Shown: positions 8,836 to 17,636, counted from the first letter of the stretch. The stretch: 64,000 nt of DNA from Emticicia sp. BO119 (GCF_013912375.1 NZ_JACETV010000003.1:372001-436000); one strand, 5' to 3'. A program made the numbers and translations. Notes: generated by a model from the letters alone, not told the origin.

Positions 8836-9180
8836 TTAGATAAGATTGAGTAGTTCCTGTTCGGCATCAGCCACAGCTCTTAGTTTATCGCCCAGTTTTT
8901 TATAGGTCTCTATCACCTGTTTACCAGATTCAGTAAGTTCAGCACCACCTCCATTCTGACCACCTTTGTGAGTAATCACGTAAGGATTTTTGCCAAGTGT
9001 ATTTAAAGAACTTACCATATCCCACGCTTTTTTGTATGACATTCCCATTTTCTGAGCTGCTTTCACAATAGACCCTGTTTCTGCAATCCCTTCAAGCAAC
9101 TGGATTCTACCCGGCCCTAAAAACTTGACATCATCTATAAAAACCCAATGGCTCAGGCTTATTCTTATGTTTCTTTCCAT
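8836..9180 (-). CDS. ModE-like winged-helix regulator, DNA-binding domain only
   Basis: A 114-residue protein that matches the N-terminal LysR-type winged helix of ModE: GPGRIQLLEGIAETGSIVKAAQKMGMSYKKAWDMV is the helix-turn-helix, and the GGQNGGGAELTESGKQVIETY block is the characteristic wing and dimerisation helix. The molybdate-binding Mop/TOBE domains of full ModE (about 260 residues) are missing. It is on the same strand as, and upstream of, the peroxidase/molybdopterin-fold operon, with a candidate operator between them, so it probably controls that operon. How it senses a signal without the ligand domain is not evident. Confidence 0.85.
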   Translation of the reverse strand: MERNIRISLSHWVFIDDVKFLGPGRIQLLEGIAETGSIVKAAQKMGMSYKKAWDMVSSLNTLGKNPYVITHKGGQNGGGAELTESGKQVIETYKKLGDKLRAVADAEQELLNLI

Positions 9181-9390
9181 GCTGTAAAGTTATTTGTGGT
9201 AAAGATACTTCCTGCTATAATATGTATAAATACTGGGCCGAAAAGTTGAGCATATCAAGTATGAAAAAGTAACTTTGAACCACAATCAATTAACAATTTT
9301 ATTAATTCGGTGATTAATATTTATTTCTCTCCATTTTTACCCATAATACGTTCGGTTTTTATTAAGCTATGTATTAAAATGACAGAATGA

Positions 9391-10359
9391 CTACTTTATA
9401 AATGTCTTGTTCAGCCATTCGACACAGGTTTCCCAGCTTTCAACAGGAATTTTGGCATGATACATATCTTTCAGCACTACAAATTCCTTTTGATTACCCG
9501 GTATAAGGTCATATAGTTCTCTGGCTTTTTCAACTGTAAACAACTCGTCTTTATCACCAATGCCTACCATAATCGGAATACGCATATCCTGCTGTATTCT
9601 CAGGTCTTTTGTAGGTATCATGGTTACAAACCGAAGTGTATAAGTATAATTGTACAAAGGATCTTTTGAAACGACCATCCCCTCGCGGTAATATTCCACC
9701 GCCTGATGCGATGGGCGAAGGATAGAGTTAGCTACAATTTTGGCTTTCTGGAAAGCTGTAGGTGATACTACTTCAGCTTCTTTTTTACGTTCATACGCCG
9801 CAGAGAGCAATATCAGCCCCGTCAATTCCTTCGGCACAGCATTAGCCACAGTTATGGCTGAAACTACTCCAAGACTATGCCCCATCACTACCACTTTTGG
9901 AAATCCAAGCCCTTTGATATACTTAATCGACTCTGCCAGATCGGCCGTAAATCTTTCCTTACCCGGACTATCTGCGCGATTACCATCCGACAAGCCATGC
10001 CCTCTGTAATCAAGCCCAAAAGTTGTATAACCACCGGCGGCTAAGGTTTTTCCGGCCATATCATAAGCACCACTATGGGCCGTAATTCCATGAAAAATCA
10101 ATACTGCAAGGTCTTTTTTGGAGTCGACAATGCTATCAGGATTCCATCTTCGTAAAAACAACACTTCACCGTCGGTGGTTGTGAGGGTATCATGTGGGCC
10201 GACATAATTTTGTCTTAATTTTGCTGCCTCTTCAGGTGTAACGCCCACATGGCCGGTTCTTGATTCGTTAGGCCAAAAAGCTAATATCAATCCGATTACA
10301 AGGGTAACACCTATCAGTAAGAGTAATATATACATGGTTCTTTTGAGTATTTTTTTCAT
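9391..10359 (-). CDS. Alpha/beta hydrolase, monoacylglycerol-lipase-like
   Basis: N-terminal membrane anchor at about residues 9-28. The hydrolase fold follows, with the HG oxyanion region FHGITAHSG, the LDYRGHGLSDG motif, the nucleophile elbow GHSLG near residue 162, the acid in GIGDKDELF near residue 270 and the histidine in MYHAKIP near residue 300. This order is that of lysophospholipase/monoacylglycerol lipase family proteins. It is probably anchored in the inner membrane facing the periplasm. The gene is monocistronic, about 210 bases upstream of the ModE-like gene and on the same strand. The substrate is inferred only at family level. Confidence 0.85.
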   Translation of the reverse strand: MKKILKRTMYILLLLIGVTLVIGLILAFWPNESRTGHVGVTPEEAAKLRQNYVGPHDTLTTTDGEVLFLRRWNPDSIVDSKKDLAVLIFHGITAHSGAYDMAGKTLAAGGYTTFGLDYRGHGLSDGNRADSPGKERFTADLAESIKYIKGLGFPKVVVMGHSLGVVSAITVANAVPKELTGLILLSAAYERKKEAEVVSPTAFQKAKIVANSILRPSHQAVEYYREGMVVSKDPLYNYTYTLRFVTMIPTKDLRIQQDMRIPIMVGIGDKDELFTVEKARELYDLIPGNQKEFVVLKDMYHAKIPVESWETCVEWLNKTFIK

Positions 10360-10707
10360 AGAATAGGGTAATTAGAGGTATGTACAAAAATAAATGAAAT
10401 AAGTACTATTTTGCCAAAAAGGATGTGAGAATTTTTGCAGCTAAACAATGACAATATATAGTCTAAATATTTATTCAGCATTTGTAACTGTTAAGCATCA
10501 ATCTCATAAGTTACGCCCCTATTTGTCTAAAATCGTACCTCATTAATATCATTTGTCTTCTAACTCCAGAAATCTAAATAAAGCTTGTTAAAAGAACGCT
10601 TGCTTACTCATGAAGAATCTGAAATGCAATAGGTAATGAGTTCTGAAAATGTAATTGTAAATTTTTCGTATTTCAAAATTCTGAACCCCAATCACATTAT
10701 CTGCTAT
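10360..10707. other. Intergenic region, no gene seen
   Basis: AT-rich stretch of 348 bases between two minus-strand genes; no credible ORF or RNA gene was recognised. Confidence 0.5.
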
Positions 10708-11664
10708 TTATAACCCAAGTTTATCCATCATTGGCTTTTCATATTCGCCATCTTCTGCAGGGTATCTTAATGCTTTTTCAAACTTACCCGATTGCCTGGC
10801 TAATGCCCATATCAGGCTCTCTCCTGCCGGAATATTGGTTGGCATTGTCTCATAAATTTTGTCTGTATAGGCTTTATCGGCATCCATCACTTCCCAGCCA
10901 TTGGCTTTAAAATACTGAATCAGGTCGTCTAAAAATAAAGCTGATGCTAAATTATGATGTAACAGTATCACATGATTAATGCGTCTGTTAGTTAGCTGAT
11001 AAGCTAAAGAATCGTAGAACAATGCCCGATTGAAAAGGTGTTTTTTATAATACTCTCTGAATCCCGAAATATCAGCTTTTGAGTTTTCGTTTAATCTTTT
11101 GGCTAAACGGTTGGCTATGTACCAGTCTGAAGCATCGATGGTTACATGGCCATTTTTATAGCCTTTCTGCTTCATAAATGCTCTGAATCCTTCTACTTTT
11201 TCTTTTGTGTCACCTTCCTTTAAATAAGGAAATCTGAAATACTTACAATAGTTGCTGTATGCCTTGATGATAGAGTCGTTGCTGGTTAGTTCGAGCTCAA
11301 AAGATTCCAGGCTTGTATTCTTGCTGTTAAAGTTGGGGTGAGTAAAAGTATGATTGGCAATCAGATGCCCCGCATTATTCCACGATGACAACACGTACTT
11401 ACCTAATGGCGTAGTCTTATTAGCCCCTGATGAAAACAGAATGGCTTTTAGTTTGTGCTTTCTCAGGTTTTGGAGCAATAGCTCATTCCAAACTTTCAGT
11501 TGGTAGCCACCCATATTGTCTGTACGCCCGTCGTCAAAGGTAAAGGCTATTTTCGGCTTTTCGGTTTGGGGTTTGGTGATGTGTGTATCTGACTTATTAT
11601 TGCTGTTATAAGCAATGTTGAGGCCGGAAATGGTAGTGATGAGAATAAGAAGAAATTTATTCAT
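10708..11664 (-). CDS. Secreted polysaccharide deacetylase
   Basis: Signal peptide at about residues 1-20, then a NodB-type carbohydrate esterase domain. Visible motifs are TFDDG (motif 1, near residue 43), the metal-binding pair in NHTFTHPNF (motif 2, H-x3-H), FRFPY (motif 3) and a late HVILLHHN (motif 5 with His). The C-terminal extension of about 70 residues contains an LIWALARQSG segment. Such enzymes remove acetyl or formyl groups from peptidoglycan, chitin-like or other glycans. The gene is the last chromosomal gene before the phage late region and has no obvious operon partner. Confidence 0.85.
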   Translation of the reverse strand: MNKFLLILITTISGLNIAYNSNNKSDTHITKPQTEKPKIAFTFDDGRTDNMGGYQLKVWNELLLQNLRKHKLKAILFSSGANKTTPLGKYVLSSWNNAGHLIANHTFTHPNFNSKNTSLESFELELTSNDSIIKAYSNYCKYFRFPYLKEGDTKEKVEGFRAFMKQKGYKNGHVTIDASDWYIANRLAKRLNENSKADISGFREYYKKHLFNRALFYDSLAYQLTNRRINHVILLHHNLASALFLDDLIQYFKANGWEVMDADKAYTDKIYETMPTNIPAGESLIWALARQSGKFEKALRYPAEDGEYEKPMMDKLGL

Positions 11665-12069
11665 AAGTATTAGTATATTCTTTGCTTATTAAAGCTAAAG
11701 ATAATAAGTTTCTATTCCGGGCAAGTATATTTCTAAAAATTAAAATTTATGAATCTAAATAATCACAATGTAACCGGTTCAATTGCTATAACCTTTAGAT
11801 AGTGGATTTACAAACGTTAAGTCATTAAGGTTTCAGTTCAAATGTCTACAATTAAAATAAAACGATTTATTCCTTTAAGGATTATAAAAAAACTGCGACA
11901 AACATCTATTAGATGGTTGCCCTGCAGAATATCTGAATATCATTGTCACAACAGTCTGAAAATCACAAAATCTGCTCAAAAAAATTGCCTCATTCTCACA
12001 CCCTGCCTACCTTTGTCTTTCTCTCCAACAGGCTCATTAGTGATATACCCATAATCTTTTCAGACAGAT
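11665..12069. other. Left boundary between chromosome and prophage
   Basis: 405 bases without a convincing gene; an open frame at 11842-12054 has no recognisable features. It contains the portal promoter at its right end. No integrase, tRNA or terminase gene is present, although the terminase normally precedes the portal gene. Confidence 0.5.
11985..12015 (+). promoter_or_regulatory. Promoter of the portal gene (Bacteroidota-type)
   Basis: TTG at 11985-11987 and TACCTTTG at 12008-12015, separated by 20 bases, match the Bacteroidota -33/-7 consensus (TTG, TAnnTTTG). The portal start is about 55 bases downstream of the -7 element. Confidence 0.6.
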
Positions 12070-13467
12070 ATGGGATTTTTAAGTTTTGAATCATCCAACA
12101 AAAAAACAATCAACACTACTGCCAATTCGTCGGGCAATTTGTACAATCAACTACTTTTCAGCATTCCTTATAGGGGAATGCCCATCACTACTGAGTACAA
12201 TCTGAACGAATATGTGAAGACCTACGCCAATAATTCATTGGTTTTTGCACTTATTGACTGGAAAGCGGGCAGGGCATCAGAGATAAAGCCTTGTCTCTAT
12301 CAGGTAAAAGATAAAACACTGGCCAAAGAATACCGAAAGTTTAATGGTGTCTACCTCAGCACCTACGAGTTAAAACAATTGGCTATGCTCAAAGAACGTG
12401 CTTATGAAGAAATAGAGTTATCGACCATTACACCAACAGACCTCACCTATGGCAAAATCAAAAAGCTGTTCCGGCAGCCTGCGCCTCTCTTTACCTGGAA
12501 ACAGTTCGTTTATCACTATATGTCATCGCGTGACGTTTCCGGTTTCTGTGTTATATGGGCCAATCGGGTGGGTAACTCACTCAGCAAAGTTACTATTGAA
12601 AGTCTGAATCCTCTACCCTCCCATCTGGTACAAATTATTGGTGGCACGCCCTTTGATCCTATTCAGGGCTATAAACTCATCAATGCCACCTATACTAAAG
12701 AGTTCAGAGCCGACGACTCCCTGTTACTCCGCAATCACTCTTTCAATTATGATAACCAGGGTAGCTTCCTTTATGGCACACCTCGTATCCAGGCAGCTCT
12801 CAACGAGATTGACACCTACAAAGCCGCTAAGCTACGTGAACTATACGGATTTCAGACAGGCGATAGCACCAATATACTGTTCCCGAGAGACAAAGAGGTA
12901 TCACAGGATTACAACCAACAATCACCGCAGGAAAAACAGAATTTCAAAGACATTATTCTCCGGTTGTTCGGGCAAAAAAATCGTCAGAATGTGGCAGTGT
13001 CAGGCTTCCCCTTAGATGCAATCCGGTTAGATGCCCCTCTTTCGGAATCCCGTACACAAGAGGCACAAAAAGCCATCAGAGAGATATTAGGAGCAGTATG
13101 GCACATCAATCCTGTGTTATTAGGCTCACAGGAATCATCAAGCTACAACAACCTGAAAGAGGTGAGTAAAATATCTTTGCGTGACGGGGTTTTCCCTGAA
13201 ATGCGGGAACTCTGCGAGAGCCTTCATGATTTCCTGATTGCTCCCACGCTCAAAGACCACGAACTCCAGTTCGACTACGATGTGTTTGAAGAATTCAGTC
13301 AGGATATAAAATATCAATCAGAAGCCCTTCGCAACATGGATTTCCTGAGTGATAACGAGAAAAGGGCGTGGCTTGAGTACACACCATTACCTGTTAAAGA
13401 TGCCCGCATGGATTTGCCACAGAAATATTGGGTGGTGGATAGTACTGGTAATGGAAATAAGGTATAG
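12070..13467 (+). CDS. Phage portal protein, HK97 family
   Basis: A 465-residue protein forming the ring through which DNA enters the capsid. The sequence has family features: a start region VKTYANNSLVFALIDWKAG, FTWKQFVYHYMSSRDVSGFCVIWANR, the central LLRNHSFNYDNQGSFLYGTPRIQAA, and the late ILGAVWHINPVLLG with SSSYNNLKEV as seen in HK97-type portals. Length is normal for the family. The gene has its own promoter just upstream and a hairpin terminator just downstream, so it is now transcriptionally isolated from the protease and capsid genes, which lie 4.5 kb away. Confidence 0.9.
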   Translation: MGFLSFESSNKKTINTTANSSGNLYNQLLFSIPYRGMPITTEYNLNEYVKTYANNSLVFALIDWKAGRASEIKPCLYQVKDKTLAKEYRKFNGVYLSTYELKQLAMLKERAYEEIELSTITPTDLTYGKIKKLFRQPAPLFTWKQFVYHYMSSRDVSGFCVIWANRVGNSLSKVTIESLNPLPSHLVQIIGGTPFDPIQGYKLINATYTKEFRADDSLLLRNHSFNYDNQGSFLYGTPRIQAALNEIDTYKAAKLRELYGFQTGDSTNILFPRDKEVSQDYNQQSPQEKQNFKDIILRLFGQKNRQNVAVSGFPLDAIRLDAPLSESRTQEAQKAIREILGAVWHINPVLLGSQESSSYNNLKEVSKISLRDGVFPEMRELCESLHDFLIAPTLKDHELQFDYDVFEEFSQDIKYQSEALRNMDFLSDNEKRAWLEYTPLPVKDARMDLPQKYWVVDSTGNGNKV

Positions 13468-13486
13468 GGAAGTGATTTTTTTAAGA

Positions 13487-13523
13487 ACAAACGCTACTAA
13501 CCAAAAAGTAAGTGGCGTTTGTT
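13487..13523 (+). terminator. Hairpin terminator after portal gene
   Basis: Arms AACAAACGC (13487-13495) and GCGTTTGTT (13515-13523), nine perfect pairs, 20 bases after the portal stop; T-rich sequence lies on both sides, so it may work in both directions. Confidence 0.65.
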
Positions 13524-13548
13524 TTGAAGAAATAAACACCCTATCTTA

Positions 13549-13716
13549 TCAATTCCCTGATTTCAATATAATTTCACCGTATTCTTTCTTAAACTTATTA
13601 TACTCTTTAGTGGTGATTAGCCTTAAGTCAAGTAAATTCTTTTTTTCTTCCGGTAGCTTGATTGCCTGTTGTTTACTTGGTTTCAGAGCAGGATTAATCA
13701 CCTCATCTAAATTCAT
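13549..13716 (-). CDS. Short SHOCT-like protein
   Basis: A 55-residue frame starting at ATG 13716. The C-terminal half (LLDLRLITTKEYNKFKKEY) resembles a SHOCT motif, the short hydrophobic-charged hairpin common at protein C-termini. The start overlaps the stop of the upstream secreted fragment by four bases, so the two may be parts of one ancestral gene split by a frameshift, or two coupled genes. The call is tentative because the frame is short. Confidence 0.35.
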   Translation of the reverse strand: MNLDEVINPALKPSKQQAIKLPEEKKNLLDLRLITTKEYNKFKKEYGEIILKSGN

Positions 13717-13880
13717 TGCTTTTCTGTGTTGTCAACCCAGACAAACTCCTGATAATTTTTTATATATTTAATGAACTCCTTATTTGTGAGCTGTTCGAAA
13801 TTCAGGGTATCCTGAGAAAATGTTTTAACCCCGGGCAGAAATAAACACAGCAAGAAAAATGTAATCCTTCTTATCTGAAT
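13713..13880 (-). pseudogene. Small secreted-protein fragment without an ATG start
   Basis: The minus-strand frame ending at 13713 encodes a good signal peptide (RRITFFLLCLFLPGVKTFSQ) followed by about 30 residues (DTLNFEQLTNKEFIKYI) and a stop. No ATG or GTG start occurs upstream in frame; only TTG at 13853 is available, which would leave out the arginine pair. The original start seems lost. It overlaps the SHOCT-like frame by four bases. It might be a start-lost remnant of a small secreted protein in the cargo island. Confidence 0.35.
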
Positions 13881-14113
13881 AGGTGCTATGGTTAATATTA
13901 CCCAAAAACAAGAAAAATCAAAACAATAGCAAAATTGGGTTAAAGAAATACAAGCACACTAAAAGTATGTCTATGAGGTATCCATAACCGGATAATATTC
14001 TGCAAAAAAATTCAACCTTATAATAAAATCAGCTTTGTTTGATTCAACAATTTTATTAATCTTTGCTTAATTATCAACCCTCGTTTATCATTACTCACTC
14101 TAAAATTTGTTGT

Positions 14114-14677
14114 ATGAAAAAAGTACTTTATTTGCTATTACTTTGTTCAGTCACTGTATTAAGTATTTCTAAAGTTCAGGCGCAGGAGGAGACAACTCCT
14201 GAAACATCTTTGTTTAAAGTTGAAGACAATGCTGTGATTTGGCAAAAAGTGTACAGTATGAATGTCACACCCAAAGAATACCTGACTTTCATCAAACTTA
14301 AAGGTGTCCTTGAAGACATTGACACTTTACAATCTACAATAATTGGTAAGTTAAAAAGATTTAAACTCAATACTTATGGAGCGCCCTGGGCAACAACGCC
14401 TATCTACTTAAAACAAAATATGTTCACCTCTGATGTGAGAATTGAAATCAAAGAAGATAGATACAGAGTTACGCTTTCCAATATTAAAGTAGTGGACGGG
14501 GTAAACAACTTAACACCAAATGCACCGGGATATTTGGTAGATTTTGAAACAATGTACTTTAAGGCGTTTAGCAAGGGAAAAACTCCCCGCCCGAGTTTCT
14601 TCAAAATTGATGACCCAATCATTACCAAGAATTTTGATAGCTTCTTTACCTACAAAAAATCTTCTTCTGATTTTTGA
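14114..14677 (+). CDS. Secreted protein of unknown function
   Basis: Signal peptide at residues 1-24 (MKKVLYLLLLCSVTVLSISK), then about 160 residues. The mature part has an N-terminal KVEDNAVIWQKVYSMN segment, a helix EYLTFIKLKGVLEDI, and two strands SDVRIEIKEDRYRVTLSNIKV reminiscent of the DUF4468 (TBP-like fold) proteins of Bacteroidota, although that match is only suggestive. ATG 14114 was chosen over an upstream ATG at 14063 because it begins the signal peptide. It lies in the cargo island between portal and protease, so it may alter the lysogen surface, but this is inference. Confidence 0.6.
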   Translation: MKKVLYLLLLCSVTVLSISKVQAQEETTPETSLFKVEDNAVIWQKVYSMNVTPKEYLTFIKLKGVLEDIDTLQSTIIGKLKRFKLNTYGAPWATTPIYLKQNMFTSDVRIEIKEDRYRVTLSNIKVVDGVNNLTPNAPGYLVDFETMYFKAFSKGKTPRPSFFKIDDPIITKNFDSFFTYKKSSSDF

Positions 14678-14708
14678 GGGTAGTTTAGGATACAAGCACT
14701 TATTAGCT

Positions 14709-15026
14709 TTACGCAAGGCTACCACTAATACTGGTCAAGACTGCGTTTAGCTTCTGCTTCTCCAACTCCGAAATATCCAATGATTGGATTTTTTTGGTGA
14801 TGGGAGAAATAGCCAATTCTTTCCAGTCCACTTTTAGTGCTTTGGCTATTTTGACTGTGAGACGAAAGGTGGGTTTCTTGACACCTGTTTCAATATGAGA
14901 GACATACGCAGTAGACACGCCTGCTTTTTTGGCGAGTGCGGCTAAGGCTCTGTAATGTATCGCCTCCAGTATAAAGTTACTAAATTCTAAATCAATAACA
15001 ACACCCCTTAAACAGCACCAAAACAT
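14709..15026 (-). CDS. Xre-type HTH protein
   Basis: About 105 residues with a clear helix-turn-helix: ALAALAKKAGVSTAYVSHIETG, followed by a third helix RLTVKIAKALKV. The C-terminal half is a short helical tail ending in the SLA terminus. Start codon is uncertain: ATG at 15026 or 15035 or TTG at 15047 are in frame, none with a convincing upstream signal. The neighbouring frame at 15208-15465 is a truncated duplicate. It probably represses a local promoter; partner unknown. Confidence 0.65.
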   Translation of the reverse strand: MFWCCLRGVVIDLEFSNFILEAIHYRALAALAKKAGVSTAYVSHIETGVKKPTFRLTVKIAKALKVDWKELAISPITKKIQSLDISELEKQKLNAVLTSISGSLA

Positions 15027-15207
15027 GGTGCCCATACAGGGAAACAAAATTCTTAAGAAGTTAATGTACTGATAATCAAATAATTAATAAGTTAACCAGG
15101 AAGATTTTTTAAGGCAAAAAAAATGTCGAAATCATACTATGATGGGGAAAATCTTATAAAATCAGACTTTAGAGATTTGAGCAAACCTACGATGAGCTAT
15201 GATATGA

Positions 15208-15390
15208 TTACGAAAGCGCGCGTCCGATGTTATTGAGAACAGCATTCAGTTTCTGTTTTTCCTGCTCCGGAATATCTAATGATTCGATTTTTTTGGTGAT
15301 AGGAGAAATAGCCAATTGTTTCCAGTCTACTTTTAGTGCTTTGGCGATATTGATTGTTAGGCGGAAGGTGGGTTTTCTGATGCCTGTTTT
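15208..15390 (-). pseudogene. Truncated duplicate of the Xre-type HTH gene
   Basis: From 15390 down, the minus strand encodes GIRKPTFRLTINIAKALKVDWK and a tail that closely parallels the HTH gene at 14709. The first two helices of the domain, including the recognition helix, are missing: similarity stops at about 15390, where the hicA promoter sequence begins. The breakpoint suggests that insertion of the hicAB cassette removed the 5' half of this copy. Confidence 0.65.
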
Positions 15391-15471
15391 AAAAGTCACA
15401 AAAAAGTGCCAAAAAGTTCGCATATATGACGCAAATTTGCGACCTTTACTTTGTACTTTGCACACCTAAAA

Positions 15472-15654
15472 ATGAAGGTTCGTGAACTACTAAGAATCCT
15501 TTATGATGATGGCTGGCTCGAAAAAGACCAGAAGGGAAGCCATTTACAACTGGTTCACCCAACCAAAAAGGGGAAAGTTACAGTCCCCGTTCATGGCGGA
15601 AATGTTCCGATAGGTACAGTAAACTCTATTATGAAGCAAGCCGGATTGAAATAG
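15472..15654 (+). CDS. hicA: HicA-type toxin, mRNA interferase
   Basis: A 60-residue protein typical of HicA: KVRELLRILYDDGW, then KGSHLQLVHP carrying the catalytic histidine in the G-S-H motif, then a beta strand KGKVTVPVH and TVNSIMKQAGL. HicA folds as a double-stranded RNA-binding-like domain and cleaves mRNA. ATG at 15472 gives the standard length; an earlier in-frame ATG at 15451 lies within the promoter region. Two TACTTTG motifs just upstream resemble the -7 element. The partner hicB follows 51 bases downstream in the same direction. Confidence 0.85.
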   Translation: MKVRELLRILYDDGWLEKDQKGSHLQLVHPTKKGKVTVPVHGGNVPIGTVNSIMKQAGLK

Positions 15655-15705
15655 TTCTATTTGACTTAAAACGACGCAACGTGTTTTGCGAACATATATC
15701 AAAAA

Positions 15706-16083
15706 ATGAAGCAGGAAACATTAATATTAGAAAACGGAGACGATGGCTTACTTTGGGGAAGAGTGTTGCACGAGGACGATTTAATCGTCGATTCAGCTCC
15801 GACAGTAGAAGAATTGCAAGCGAAAATCAAACAGTTATTATTTGATTTTCATGGGGTAGAAGAAGTTCAGTTTGAACTCGCTTACGATTTAACAAGTTTC
15901 TTTCTGTTTTTCGACTATCTGAAAATCTCAAAAATTGCAGCAGTAGCAGGCATGAACCCAAGCCTGTTAAGACATTATGCCGCAGGTTCAAAAGCAGCTT
16001 CCAAAGAACAGGTGGCTAAAATTGAAAACGCTGTGCATGAGTTAGGGCGGCAAATGGCTTCTTTGAAGTTGGTGGAGGCTTAG
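15706..16083 (+). CDS. hicB: HicB-type antitoxin with C-terminal HTH
   Basis: A 125-residue protein. The N-terminal half has the partial RNase-H-like fold of HicB (ETLILENGDDGLLWGRV, VDSAPTVEELQAKIKQLL), which blocks HicA. The C-terminal half carries a helix-turn-helix (ISKIAAVAGMNPSLLRHYAAG) for autoregulation of the operon. The pair forms a type II toxin-antitoxin module. Such modules are common on prophages and stabilise the element or give phage exclusion. A hairpin with the arms CCTCAGAGTC and GACTCTGAGG follows the stop. Confidence 0.8.
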   Translation: MKQETLILENGDDGLLWGRVLHEDDLIVDSAPTVEELQAKIKQLLFDFHGVEEVQFELAYDLTSFFLFFDYLKISKIAAVAGMNPSLLRHYAAGSKAASKEQVAKIENAVHELGRQMASLKLVEA

Positions 16084-16129
16084 TTGATAAGGTTATAATA
16101 ATATCCTATAAGTAATACCCCTGCTCAAA

Positions 16130-16181
16130 CCTCAGAGTCCCTTTACTTTGCTCGGGCCTGCGCACACAGGAGACTCTGAGG
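16130..16181. terminator. Hairpin after hicB
   Basis: Perfect 10-base inverted repeat CCTCAGAGTC (16130-16139) and GACTCTGAGG (16172-16181) between the convergent hicB and unknown membrane protein genes. There is no clear T run, so it may be a repeat element rather than a terminator. Confidence 0.45.
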
Positions 16182-16196
16182 GGGCATAATAAAAGT

Positions 16197-17468
16197 CTAT
16201 TTGTAGAAAAACTCTTTGAAATAATAAATCGTATTTTGAAAAAAATCTTTTAAATAATTTCCAATATTTAATTTTACTAAAGATGAAAGAATAAAAGTAA
16301 AAATCGCTACTTCAATAGCTTTTTCAAAAAATACCCTTATAATTACGTCTAAGCTAAAGTAATTTTTTTCTTTAAACACTTTATATGAGTCTATAAATTT
16401 TTGAGCAAAAGGGCCTTTCTTAAGAATTTCAATTTTGGAATTTGTCATTAAAGAAGAAAAGCCTATACTTTTTATATTTTCTGAATAATTATATATAATA
16501 ATTTTCTGAACATCATCAATTTGTGATAAGTCGTTCAACATATTCTTCACGTCATTTGAATTAATAGAAATCAAAGTAAAATAATGCGATTTCCCATGGA
16601 TCGCTTTCTCAATTAAAGCTGTTGCGCTAAGTACATTACCTTTATTCCTACTTATAGCTTTTGAAATCTCATTAATTGAACCTATAACATCGATATTTTG
16701 AATTCCTAAATATATAACTGGCTCATCTCCAAAAATCCTTAATATAAAAAATGTTTTTTGATTTGGATTAGATATAATAGAATATTGGATTTCATCTCTT
16801 TTCAGTTCTGATTTATCTAAAACAAATCGAGGAATAACGCCTTGATAATTTTCAATATCAAATCTTATATTTTCAGTTCCTGACATTTCATCCCAATATA
16901 CTTTATAATTTTTTTCAGTTTTATGAACAAAATTATAAAGAAACTGTGTACCTCTGGCTTCTGCTATCTCAATCAGTTCTGCCAGAATTGTTTGTAATTG
17001 TTGTTCTATTAATTCTTTTCTATAATAGTAATGATATTCATCTTCTAAGTTGGGTGAACAGTTGGAGATTTGCGAATCAATGTCTGTTAAAATTGGACTT
17101 TTCGTCAAATCTAAAAGTAGCCAAAAAGAATAAGGTTCAATGGCAAATGTTGGGTTACTTTGCAACTTTAAAATATTGATATTATTATCTCTTAAAATAT
17201 CAGTGAAGCTTGTTATGAAACCAGGGGAGTCAAATTTTTGTATCGGTATAACCTTGAGCGCATAAATATTTTTCCATGAATTTGGAGGGAAGGGAGAAAT
17301 TATTATATCAATATTACCACCTTGATTGTCCAAGTTAGGTATAGCATACACATTTATTTTAGATGAATACCAGTAATCTTCTGATAACTCTATTTTTAAA
17401 CTACCATTTTTTACTTTTCGAGAAATTAGCTGACCAAGTTGAATAGTAAAAATATCTTTTCTTTTCAT
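16197..17468 (-). CDS. Unknown membrane protein, AT-rich cargo gene
   Basis: A 423-residue protein that I do not recognise. It starts with a beta-rich cytoplasmic-looking region (FTIQLGQLISRKVKNGSLKIEL), contains a long mixed alpha/beta part with NPNQKTFFILRIFGDE and TLISINSNDVKNML, and ends with two hydrophobic segments at about residues 385-420 (VAIFTFILSSLVKLNIG, FFQNTIYYFKEFF). The gene is noticeably more AT-rich than the phage genes around it, suggesting recent acquisition. Its place next to HicAB in a cargo island makes a phage-defence or exclusion role possible, without direct evidence. Confidence 0.6.
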   Translation of the reverse strand: MKRKDIFTIQLGQLISRKVKNGSLKIELSEDYWYSSKINVYAIPNLDNQGGNIDIIISPFPPNSWKNIYALKVIPIQKFDSPGFITSFTDILRDNNINILKLQSNPTFAIEPYSFWLLLDLTKSPILTDIDSQISNCSPNLEDEYHYYYRKELIEQQLQTILAELIEIAEARGTQFLYNFVHKTEKNYKVYWDEMSGTENIRFDIENYQGVIPRFVLDKSELKRDEIQYSIISNPNQKTFFILRIFGDEPVIYLGIQNIDVIGSINEISKAISRNKGNVLSATALIEKAIHGKSHYFTLISINSNDVKNMLNDLSQIDDVQKIIIYNYSENIKSIGFSSLMTNSKIEILKKGPFAQKFIDSYKVFKEKNYFSLDVIIRVFFEKAIEVAIFTFILSSLVKLNIGNYLKDFFQNTIYYFKEFFYK

Positions 17469-17636
17469 AGTTATTAATTTTTATACTCTTGCTTAATCAA
17501 TATTATGAATAATTATTATTCTACTGAAAAATAATTATTAAACGGTTCATTTAAAACAATTGCCGAAATTCAACCCTCAAAAAAGTAAAAAGCACGGATT
17601 CTCGCCTGCTCTAAAATATCGAATCCTTGCCCCCCC

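Noticed and set aside
11842-12054. 70-residue open frame before the portal gene
   Set aside because: No recognisable features, basic composition and overlap with the portal promoter; probably noncoding.
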